From positions 1 to 55,869 of the forward strand of contig JAFGBP010000069.1 in the NCBI GenBank assembly GCA_016933095.1: a DNA stretch of 55,869 nucleotides, written 5' to 3'. The translations under genes were made by a program, and so were the position numbers. How positions within the stretch are numbered: the stretch's first letter is position 1; every line of letters starts with the position of its first letter. Below the pieces are notes generated by a model. That model was given only the letters and a program-made list of their open reading frames with translations. It had not been told where the DNA came from and made no database searches. This document shows positions 15,647 to 22,133 of this stretch, piece after piece. This stretch comes from Candidatus Woesearchaeota archaeon. GTDB lineage: Archaea; Nanobdellota; Nanobdellia; Woesearchaeales; SM23-78.

Positions 15647-16363
15647 ATGCAACCGATTCAGCACCAGATGATGGGATATGACAGGGCGATTACAATGTTT
15701 AGCCCGGACGGCAGGCTTCTCCAGGTAGAGTATGCCAAGAAGACTGTGAGGCTCGGCAATACAGCGATAGGTTTGGTCTACAAGGACGGCGTGCTCTTAG
15801 TCACTGATAAGAGGATTGTTGACAAGCTAGTGGTCCCTGAGGCTATCGAGAAGATATTCCAGATCGACGACCACATCATCGCGACGGCAGCCGGCATCAT
15901 CAGCGACGCAAGGGTCCTGGTAGAACAAGCTCAGGTCAAGGCTCAGCAGAACAAGGTCGTGTATGATTCTCCTGTTGACATCTTGGCGATCGTCAAGCAT
16001 ATATGCGATGTCAAGCAGATGTGCACGCAGTCAGGCGGTCTTAGGCCTTTTGGAGTCAGCTTCCTGATTGCGGGTATCGACGAGTCTGGCAAGAAGCTCT
16101 TCGAGACCGACCCGACCGGCATCTACTACCAGTACAAGGCTACTGTGATCGGCGAGGGAGAGCCTGAGATCGACGAGATCCTCCAGAAGGAGTACAAGGA
16201 CGGAATGACTCTTGAAGAGGGCTTGAAGCTCTGCATCAAGGCCTTGAAGAAGGTTTTGGATTCCAACTTCAACGTAGAGAGGGTTGACGCGGCTTACGTT
16301 GACGCGCACCACAAGAAGATGACCAAGGTGGGCAAGGACAGGCTTAAGAAGCTCTTGCAGTGA
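15647..16363 (+). CDS. psmA: proteasome alpha subunit
   Basis: This is the 20S proteasome outer-ring subunit, which gates substrate entry and docks the ATPase. The 238-residue protein has the family start YDRAITMFSPDGRLLQVEYA (helix H0) and the words GNTAIGLVYKDGV and GLRPFGVSFLIAG. A GAGGAGGTATA ribosome site precedes the ATG. The beta subunit and the ATPase are not in this window. It lies 35 nt after rnp2 and 10 nt before SBDS. Confidence 0.97.
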   Translation: MQPIQHQMMGYDRAITMFSPDGRLLQVEYAKKTVRLGNTAIGLVYKDGVLLVTDKRIVDKLVVPEAIEKIFQIDDHIIATAAGIISDARVLVEQAQVKAQQNKVVYDSPVDILAIVKHICDVKQMCTQSGGLRPFGVSFLIAGIDESGKKLFETDPTGIYYQYKATVIGEGEPEIDEILQKEYKDGMTLEEGLKLCIKALKKVLDSNFNVERVDAAYVDAHHKKMTKVGKDRLKKLLQ

Positions 16364-16373
16364 AGGTGAAAAT

Positions 16374-17081
16374 ATGAGGCAGATCTTTGACAAGGAGAAA
16401 TCGAACCCGAGCACGGCCAAGCTTAGCTTGAAAGGCCACGAGTTCGAGGTCGTGATCGATCCTGAGAGCGCAAAGGCTCACAGGCACGGCGAGGCCGCGA
16501 TCAACGATGCCCTCCTGGCTCCTCACGTCTATAGGAGCGTCCAGACTGGTGAGCTTGCGAGCACAGAGCTTATGAAGGAGCTCTTTGGCACGAGCGACGA
16601 GTACGAGGTCGCTTCGAAGATCATCAAGGACGGAGAGCTTCACCTGAGTGACGAGTACAAGGAAGGCCTTAGGAATGCCAAGAAGGGTGAGATTATCGCG
16701 CTTCTTGCAAAAGAGGCTGCTGACGCGAATACAGGACTGCCTGTGGCCGAGGCAAGGCTTCACGCAGCCCTTGCAAAGATTCACGTCGACGTATTCAGGT
16801 CTGCTGAGGAGCAGCTCCCTGACGTCGTGTCGAAGCTTAGGAGCATGATATCCCTCACGCTCGAGAAGAAGAGCGTGCAGCTCAGGATCCCGCCTGCTTA
16901 TGCGGCAAAGCTATACGGCTTGGTGCAGAGCAGGAGCAAGATCGTGGACGAGGCTTGGCTTGGGGACGGGGCTTTCAGCGCAAAGGTAGAGATTTCAGCA
17001 GGTTTAGTGCCTAAGTTCCTGGACGAGCTAAAGTCAGCGACTCACGGAGACGTCGAGGTAAGCGTCGAGAGGAAGAAATAG
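16374..17081 (+). CDS. SBDS ribosome maturation protein
   Basis: SBDS works in late 60S/50S subunit maturation, removing an anti-association factor with an elongation-factor-like GTPase. The 235-residue length and three-domain layout match the family: an N-terminal FYSH domain (FEVVIDPESA), a helical middle domain (ALAKIHVDVFRSAEEQLPDV) and a ferredoxin-like C-terminal domain (VEISAGLVPKFLDEL). It starts 10 nt after psmA. Its stop is followed by a T8 run and hairpin element copy 2, so it may end one transcript. Confidence 0.95.
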   Translation: MRQIFDKEKSNPSTAKLSLKGHEFEVVIDPESAKAHRHGEAAINDALLAPHVYRSVQTGELASTELMKELFGTSDEYEVASKIIKDGELHLSDEYKEGLRNAKKGEIIALLAKEAADANTGLPVAEARLHAALAKIHVDVFRSAEEQLPDVVSKLRSMISLTLEKKSVQLRIPPAYAAKLYGLVQSRSKIVDEAWLGDGAFSAKVEISAGLVPKFLDELKSATHGDVEVSVERKK

Positions 17082-17092
17082 ATTTTTTTTAC
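17082..17092 (+). terminator. T-run after SBDS
   Basis: ATTTTTTTT directly follows the SBDS stop. It may stop some transcripts before the exosome genes. Confidence 0.4.
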
Positions 17093-17115
17093 AGTCATAA
17101 AAGACAAAGCAAAGG

Positions 17116-17159
17116 ATAGAGCGGCGCTTCATGCGGATTGAACGCGATCCAGCGCCGGT
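17116..17159 (+). repeat. dispersed CGGCGC hairpin element, copy 2
   Basis: CGGCGCT (17122-17128) pairs with AGCGCCG (17151-17157). Shared with the other copies are the flank ATAGA-G-CGGCGCTTCAT and the right side GATCCAGCGCCGG. It lies between SBDS and rrp4, about 88 nt before the rrp4 ATG. Confidence 0.7.
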
Positions 17160-17246
17160 TGAAAACAAAGACAGAAGAAACAGACAACAAATAAGCGAAG
17201 ACAATAACTCGCAGTGTTGAAGAAAAAGAAACGGAGTTGATATATA

Positions 17247-18167
17247 ATGTCAGACGAAGAAAAGCTGTTTGTACAGGACAAGGAAGTCGTTGTCCCTGGA
17301 GAAGTGTTGGCTGAAGGCCTTAGCTTCCTGCCGGGCAGCGGCACGTACAGACTGAACGACAAGATAATCGCGAACCGACTGGGTTTGCTGACAATGGAGG
17401 GAAAGGTCATGAAGACCGTCCCTATGGCAGGCAGGTACTTGCCTAAGAGAAACGACGTGGTCATAGGAAAGGTCATAGACATCCTGATGAGCGGCTGGCG
17501 CTTGGAGATAAACAGCCCATACAGCGCAGTGCTCCCGCTAAAAGACGCGTCTTTCAGCTACATCGAGAAAGGAGACGACCTTACAAGGTTTTTCGAGCTC
17601 GACGACTACATGGTTTGCAAGATCACGAACGTGACCAGCCAGAACCTGGTTGACGTGAGCTGCAAGGGCCCCGGCCTCCAGAAGCTCAAGGGCGGAAGGA
17701 TAATCGAGGTCAACACTCACAAGGTGCCGAGGATTATCGGCAAGAGGGGTTCCATGGTTTCCATGATCAAGAACGCTACGGGCTGCAAGGTCACTGTCGG
17801 CCAGAACGGCATAGTTTGGATCAGTGGAGAGCCTGAGATGGAGGTCTTGGTGGTCAACACCTTGAAGTACATCGAGGAGAGGAGCCACATCCAAGGGCTT
17901 ACGGAAATGGTCAAGGAATACCTCGAGAAGGCGACAGGAAAGACAGTGGAGGTGCCTGATGCAGACTCTTTGCCTGAAGATGCTCCTGAGGAGGGGCGGG
18001 AGTTCCAGGAAGATGCTGATAGGCCTCCAAGGAGAGATTTCCATGGCGGCGGTCCAAGAAGCGGCGGCTTTAGGAGCGGGCCCCGAGGCGGCGGCTTTAG
18101 GAGCGGACCAAGAGGAGGGCCTAGAGGAAGGCCTCCTAGAAGGGACAGCAGGCGATTCGGAGAGTGA
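17247..18167 (+). CDS. rrp4: exosome RNA-binding subunit Rrp4 with RGG tail
   Basis: Rrp4 forms part of the RNA-binding cap on the Rrp41-Rrp42 ring. The 306-residue protein has an N-terminal beta domain (to about residue 55), an S1 domain (about 65-135, GRYLPKRNDVVIGKV) and a KH domain (about 150-215, with the GKRG loop in RIIGKRGSMVSMIK). The last ~60 residues are Arg/Gly/Pro-rich with repeats like GGFRSGPRG. Archaeal Rrp4 is usually about 230-250 residues, so this RGG-like tail is an addition that probably binds RNA. GGAGTTGAT precedes the ATG. The rrp41 gene overlaps its stop. Confidence 0.95.
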   Translation: MSDEEKLFVQDKEVVVPGEVLAEGLSFLPGSGTYRLNDKIIANRLGLLTMEGKVMKTVPMAGRYLPKRNDVVIGKVIDILMSGWRLEINSPYSAVLPLKDASFSYIEKGDDLTRFFELDDYMVCKITNVTSQNLVDVSCKGPGLQKLKGGRIIEVNTHKVPRIIGKRGSMVSMIKNATGCKVTVGQNGIVWISGEPEMEVLVVNTLKYIEERSHIQGLTEMVKEYLEKATGKTVEVPDADSLPEDAPEEGREFQEDADRPPRRDFHGGGPRSGGFRSGPRGGGFRSGPRGGPRGRPPRRDSRRFGE

Positions 18168-18889
18168 TGATGATGACTACAAGCAGTTATACTAAGAGAG
18201 TTGACGGAAGAAAGTTTGACGAGCCAAGGCAGATCACGGCCAAGGCAGGAGTGATAAAGAAGGCAGATGGGAGCGCGTTCTTCAAGATCGGGAACACTGC
18301 GGCTTACGCAGCGGTCTACGGTCCTAGAGAGCTTAACCCTAAGCACATGCAGGACCCTAAGAAGGGAGTCTTGAGGTGCAACTACAACATGATGCCTTTC
18401 TCAGGCACTGACAGGATAAAGCCCGGCCCTAGCAGGCGAAGCAAGGAGATCAGCATGGTCACTGAGAAAGCCCTGCTGCCAGTTGTGAACCTGGAGGATT
18501 ACCCTAACGCCGTGGTTGATGTTTTCATAGAGTTGACAGAGACTGACGCGGGGTCGAGGTGCGCTGGCATATGCGCAGCAGCCATGGCCTTGGCAGACGC
18601 TGGCATCACCATGAGGGACATGGTAGCAGCCGTTTCCACCGGAGTTGTTGACCACCAAGTGTGCGTCGACCTGAACGGGGACGAGGAGCACATCCACGAC
18701 GTAGACGTCGCCGACATTCCAGTCGCGATGGTCCCGAGCACTGGGGAGATAACACTCTTGCAGATGGATGGGATAGTGTCAAAGGAAGAGTTCTTGTCAG
18801 CTATAGAGACAGTGACTCCTGTACTGAAGAGAATCACAGACCTCCAGAGGGCTGTGCTTAAGGACAGGTTCAAGACTACAGAGGAATAG
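18167..18889 (+). CDS. rrp41: exosome catalytic subunit Rrp41
   Basis: Rrp41 is the active RNase PH-like subunit of the archaeal exosome. It degrades RNA 3' to 5' with phosphate and can add A-rich tails. The 240-residue protein has RVDGRKFDEPR, the helix ETDAGSRCAGICAAAMALAD and DIPVAMVPSTGEITLLQMDG around the active site. Several starts exist: GTG at 18164 and ATGs at 18167, 18170 and 18173. The TGATG overlap with the rrp4 stop favours 18167. It forms a hexameric ring with Rrp42. Confidence 0.96.
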   Translation: MMMTTSSYTKRVDGRKFDEPRQITAKAGVIKKADGSAFFKIGNTAAYAAVYGPRELNPKHMQDPKKGVLRCNYNMMPFSGTDRIKPGPSRRSKEISMVTEKALLPVVNLEDYPNAVVDVFIELTETDAGSRCAGICAAAMALADAGITMRDMVAAVSTGVVDHQVCVDLNGDEEHIHDVDVADIPVAMVPSTGEITLLQMDGIVSKEEFLSAIETVTPVLKRITDLQRAVLKDRFKTTEE

Positions 18890-18899
18890 GTGATCACAG

Positions 18900-18956
18900 A
18901 TGAAACAAAAAAACAACTTTTTTGATCATAACACATCACGAGGTGATGTGTTATGA
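18900..18956 (+). CDS. 18-codon leader ORF coupled to rrp42
   Basis: The frame reads MKQKNNFFDHNTSRGDVL and stops with TGA at 18954-18956, giving an ATGA overlap with the rrp42 start. A ribosome site GGTGAT (18889-18894) lies 5 nt before its ATG. Translation of this short frame would run through the hairpin at 18927-18955 that hides the rrp42 start. A run of seven A and six T (18907-18923) inside it could form a second stem or pause site. It is seen in one sequence only, and the peptide itself may not matter. Confidence 0.55.
   Translation: MKQKNNFFDHNTSRGDVL
18927..18955 (+). promoter_or_regulatory. 13-bp hairpin hiding rrp42 ribosome site and start
   Basis: Arms CATAACACATCAC (18927-18939) and GTGATGTGTTATG (18943-18955) pair perfectly with a GAG loop. 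The right arm includes the GGTGAT ribosome site and the ATG of rrp42. Open translation of rrp42 would need melting, most simply by ribosomes on the leader ORF. Confidence 0.8.
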
Positions 18957-19744
18957 ATCCAGCAGAAAAAGAACACATGATAGAAGCTCTTAATAAGGGA
19001 ATCCGGCTTGATGGCCGTAAGAAGGACGAGTTCAGGCCTATAACGATAGAAGTAGGCACTCTCTCGACAGCAGAGGGAAGCGCCATCGTGACCTGCGGAG
19101 AGACAAAGGTCGTTGCAGGGATAAAGATGGACGTGGCGAAGCCGTACCCTGACAGCCAGGAGGACGGGGTTATGATGTTCTCAAGCGAGATGCTCCCGCT
19201 CTCAAACCCTAACTTCGAGATGGGACCTCCTAAGATCGAGTCGATCGAGGTCGCGAGGGTGATTGATAGGGGTATCAGGGAAGGTCATGCAATGGATACC
19301 AAGAAGCTTTGCATCACACCGGGCGAGCTCGTCTGGAACGTGATGGTCGACGTGCTGCCGTTGAACTTCGACGGCAACCTGATAGACATCGGCGGGATGG
19401 CTGCGTTGACAGCGCTCTACAGCGCCAAGATGCCCAAGTTGGAGAATGACAAGGTCGTGCCCGGCACTAAGACAGAGGAAGGAATCCCTCTGAACGCCAT
19501 GCCTTTGCCAGTCACTGTCATCAAGATAGGAGACAACCTGATAGTCGACCCTACCGAGGCAGAGATGCAGAACCTGGATGCTAGGCTCACGATTGCGGTA
19601 TTGGAGGATGGCAACCTCTGCGCCATGCAGAAGGGAGGGAATGCCAGCCTGACCGTAAAAGATTTAAATGAGATGCTAGACCTTGCTATTGCCAAGAGCC
19701 AGGAACTGAGGCAGAAGGTCAAGGCTGCACTCGGGATGGCCTAA
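18953..19744 (+). CDS. rrp42: exosome subunit Rrp42
   Basis: Rrp42 is the inactive RNase PH-fold partner of Rrp41 in the exosome ring and helps shape the active site. The 263-residue length is usual. Typical words are IRLDGRKKDEFRP, EVARVIDRGIRE and TPGELVWNVMVDVLPLNFDG. The start is fixed by GAGGTGAT and by the ATGA overlap with the leader ORF. The hairpin over the start could tune its amount relative to Rrp41, with which it must be equimolar. Confidence 0.96.
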   Translation: MNPAEKEHMIEALNKGIRLDGRKKDEFRPITIEVGTLSTAEGSAIVTCGETKVVAGIKMDVAKPYPDSQEDGVMMFSSEMLPLSNPNFEMGPPKIESIEVARVIDRGIREGHAMDTKKLCITPGELVWNVMVDVLPLNFDGNLIDIGGMAALTALYSAKMPKLENDKVVPGTKTEEGIPLNAMPLPVTVIKIGDNLIVDPTEAEMQNLDARLTIAVLEDGNLCAMQKGGNASLTVKDLNEMLDLAIAKSQELRQKVKAALGMA

Positions 19745-19762
19745 AAAGCGGTGATATGAAAT

Positions 19763-19993
19763 ATGGCTGAAACGATCGAACCATTAAAGGAAGGGGAGTA
19801 CACGAAGTTTGAGAAGGCAAGGCTGATAGGAGCCAGGGCCCTCCAGATAACAATGGGCGCGCCCTTCCTCATAAAGCTGACGCCAAAGCAGCTTGAAGAG
19901 CTCAAGTTCAACCCTATCGAGATTGCCAAGAAGGAATTCGAAGAAGGAGTCCTTCCAATCGAGGTAAGAAGGCCATACCCTGAGCTGAGATAA
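19763..19993 (+). CDS. rpoK: DNA-directed RNA polymerase subunit K (Rpb6/omega)
   Basis: The 76-residue protein has the RpoK/Rpb6 signature YTKFEKARLIGARALQ followed by MGAP and ends with EVRRPYPELR. It helps assemble and stabilise RNA polymerase near the clamp. GGTGAT lies before the ATG, 18 nt after rrp42, so it is the last gene of the exosome operon. T-runs follow the stop. Confidence 0.93.
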   Translation: MAETIEPLKEGEYTKFEKARLIGARALQITMGAPFLIKLTPKQLEELKFNPIEIAKKEFEEGVLPIEVRRPYPELR

Positions 19994-20025
19994 ACTTTTT
20001 CAGATAATATTTTTTGTTTCTCTTT
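19994..20025. terminator. U-rich terminator after rpoK
   Basis: CTTTTTC and ATATTTTTTGTTTCTCTTTT follow the rpoK stop, between it and the convergent gene at 20026. Confidence 0.45.
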
Positions 20026-20634
20026 TCAACTCTCATCTTTCAAGCCTTTCTGTACTATCCTTGCGCAGCACTCTGCGATGGATGCCTGCCTCCTGGCAGT
20101 GTACTCAAGGCCTGAAACTATATTCTTCCCTGTGAAGAAAATTCTCTTATAGATTTCTCTCTCTACAAGCGTGTCTTCCTCATTTCTGTTCATGTAGTCG
20201 AACATCTTTTCAGAGTCCATCCTTACGAACATGTCATCAAGGCTTTCTCTTAGGAGTTCGGCTCCGGCCTTCAGGTCTTTCGATAAGGCTTGGTAATGCT
20301 CTGCTATTGCCTGGTATTCTACGGCTTCTCCCTGCGAGAGCCTTGTCTGCCAGGTCTCTCTTTCCAAGACACTCTCAAGCGTAGAGTTGATGTTTTGCTT
20401 CCCATCCTCGACAGACCTCATCATTTCCAAGTACTCCTCGCCTAGTCTCCTGATCTGGCCTGAGGGTTCGAGCATGAAATGGTTCCAGTTGAATTTTACC
20501 TTCGCGCTCCTGTAGAAGAAGATGAGTTCGTTGGCGCTGGGCATTATCACTGTGAGGCCTCCGAAATCCTTTGTGATCGGGTAGTGTTTCTCTCTGCAAA
20601 GAACCCCGTCCACTTTCACATTTGGTTCTAGCAT
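20026..20634 (-). CDS. hypothetical helical protein
   Basis: This 202-residue protein shows a short beta-rich start (GGLTVIMPSANELIFFY) and then long helices (residues 70-200) rich in Glu, Arg and Ala. There is no signal peptide or membrane helix. It faces rpoK convergently. I do not recognise the family. The composition and length without internal stops support it as a real gene. Confidence 0.6.
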   Translation of the reverse strand: MLEPNVKVDGVLCREKHYPITKDFGGLTVIMPSANELIFFYRSAKVKFNWNHFMLEPSGQIRRLGEEYLEMMRSVEDGKQNINSTLESVLERETWQTRLSQGEAVEYQAIAEHYQALSKDLKAGAELLRESLDDMFVRMDSEKMFDYMNRNEEDTLVEREIYKRIFFTGKNIVSGLEYTARRQASIAECCARIVQKGLKDES

Positions 20635-20805
20635 GAGAAGGGGAACGCGTCCGGGTTTAAAATGGTTGCGGGCTCTTGCCTGAATCGCTCCGGTTTATAT
20701 CTTAAAATGGCTTTTTAACGATTCAACAGAACAACTAAATATCTTGTGTGACAATACCTCCTTATCAGCAGTGCTTCAGCAATTTTTTTTAGGAGGTGGT
20801 GTGCA

Positions 20806-20958
20806 ATGGAAGATAACAGGATTGTTTGCAGGAAGGGGAAATGCGTCGACCTGGACTATGTGGACTGCGAGAGCGAGTTCGATTCCCGGGATGACGTCAG
20901 GTACTGTGAGTACATGAAGGAGGAGTATTCTGACTGGCTTGATTCGCCGGCCAAGTAA
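20806..20958 (+). CDS. 50-residue four-cysteine protein
   Basis: The frame runs from ATG 20806 to TAA 20956-20958 with a strong AGGAGGTGGT ribosome site at 20791-20800. The protein is acidic, with cysteines at residues 8, 13, 21 and 34, starting MEDNRIVCRKGKC. A pair CxxxxC plus two more cysteines could bind a metal. A TATA-like GTTTATAT lies near 20691-20699. The rtcA promoter follows at 21002-21009. The family is unknown. Confidence 0.65.
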   Translation: MEDNRIVCRKGKCVDLDYVDCESEFDSRDDVRYCEYMKEEYSDWLDSPAK

Positions 20959-21001
20959 GCGGCTTGTGAATGGCTCTTCGGATGCCTTTTTCTTTCACTA
21001 C

Positions 21002-21009
21002 TTTTTTAT
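21002..21009 (+). promoter_or_regulatory. TATA box for rtcA
   Basis: TTTTTATA ends 23 nt before the ATG at 21033, with no ribosome site, so the transcript is probably leaderless. Confidence 0.65.
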
Positions 21010-21032
21010 ACCCTGCCATGTTATTCCTTTGC

Positions 21033-22133
21033 ATGATACAGCTTGACGGCTCTTTTGGCGAAGGCGGAGGAAGCATCCTCAGGCAAGCCTTGGCTCTTAG
21101 CATACTGACTGGCAAGGACTTTAATATCAAGAACATCAGGAGCAACAGGCCGAAGCCAGGGCTCTCTGCCCAGCACCTGGCTGCCTTGAACGCGGCTGTT
21201 GAGGTTTCGGGTGCAACTGTCTGGGGCGATGCCATCGGCAGCACTGAAGTCTATTTCAAGCCTGGTGAGTATAAAGGCGGAACTAGGCGTTTTGACATAG
21301 GCACAGCCGGCTCCATAACGCTCCTCCTCCAGTCTGTCTTGCTGCCTGCAGTGTTCTCTAAGAAGAAGTCTGTATTCACGATAACGGGGGGGACTGACGT
21401 TTCGTGGTCTGCTCCTTATGACTATTTCACGAATGTCTTCCTGCCTCAGCTCAGGAGGTTCGCTGACATCGATGCAAGCCTCTTGAAGAGAGGATACTAT
21501 CCGAGAGGCGGCGGAGAGTTGAAGATAAGCATTAACAGCAGGTTTGCGAGGGATAACGCTGATCTTCCGAAGCTGGCCATTATTGAAAAGCCAAACCTTC
21601 TTCACATAAAAGGATCAAGCCATGCGTCTGCTGACTTGGAGCCGAACAGGGTGTCTGAGAGGCAGGCTGAGAGCGCAAAGCTAAAGCTCAAGGGCATTGG
21701 GGCTCCTGTTTTCATCACGACTTCCTATGCCAACACTCCGAGCACTGGTTCGGGAATCGTATTGTGGGCGATTTATGGAGGGGAAGAGATTGATTTTAAG
21801 AATCCGGTTATCATAGGCTCTGATTCTCTAGGCCAGCCCGGAAAGCGTGCAGAGCACTTAGGGATAGAGGCTTCTGAGAAGCTCATGGAATTCATAAGCT
21901 CGGATGCGCCGGTGGATGAGTATCTCTGCGACCAGCTGATACCTTACCTTGCAGTGGCTGGCGGTAAGATTAAGACTAACAAGGTAACAGATCATACCCT
22001 CTCGAACATCTACGTGACAGAGAAGTTCCTGGATGTCAAGTTCGACATAAAAGAGAATGTCGTATCGATTTCTGCTCCAATAGAAAAGAACTCAGAAGAC
22101 ACAGCCGGCAAGGATCCCGAGCTTAACCCTTGA
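21033..22133 (+). CDS. rtcA: RNA 3'-terminal phosphate cyclase
   Basis: RtcA turns a 3'-phosphate end of RNA into a 2',3'-cyclic phosphate using ATP. The 366-residue protein starts with the family words MIQLDGSFGEGGGSILR. It has NIRSNRPKPGLSAQHLA, RGYYPRGGGE and TDHTLSN, where His321 is the expected site of adenylation. Upstream in-frame ATGs would add a hydrophobic stretch overlapping the promoter, so 21033 is chosen. Its end overlaps by 11 nt the end of the convergent gene at 22123. Confidence 0.95.
   Translation: MIQLDGSFGEGGGSILRQALALSILTGKDFNIKNIRSNRPKPGLSAQHLAALNAAVEVSGATVWGDAIGSTEVYFKPGEYKGGTRRFDIGTAGSITLLLQSVLLPAVFSKKKSVFTITGGTDVSWSAPYDYFTNVFLPQLRRFADIDASLLKRGYYPRGGGELKISINSRFARDNADLPKLAIIEKPNLLHIKGSSHASADLEPNRVSERQAESAKLKLKGIGAPVFITTSYANTPSTGSGIVLWAIYGGEEIDFKNPVIIGSDSLGQPGKRAEHLGIEASEKLMEFISSDAPVDEYLCDQLIPYLAVAGGKIKTNKVTDHTLSNIYVTEKFLDVKFDIKENVVSISAPIEKNSEDTAGKDPELNP

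Noticed and set aside
20875..20905. A tRNA T-arm-like string (GAGTTCGATTCCCGGG) inside the small Cys gene
   Set aside because: The flanking bases do not form the T stem or acceptor stem and no D or anticodon arm is present.
21021..21605. Minus-strand reading frame over rtcA
   Set aside because: It is a shadow of a well-supported gene.
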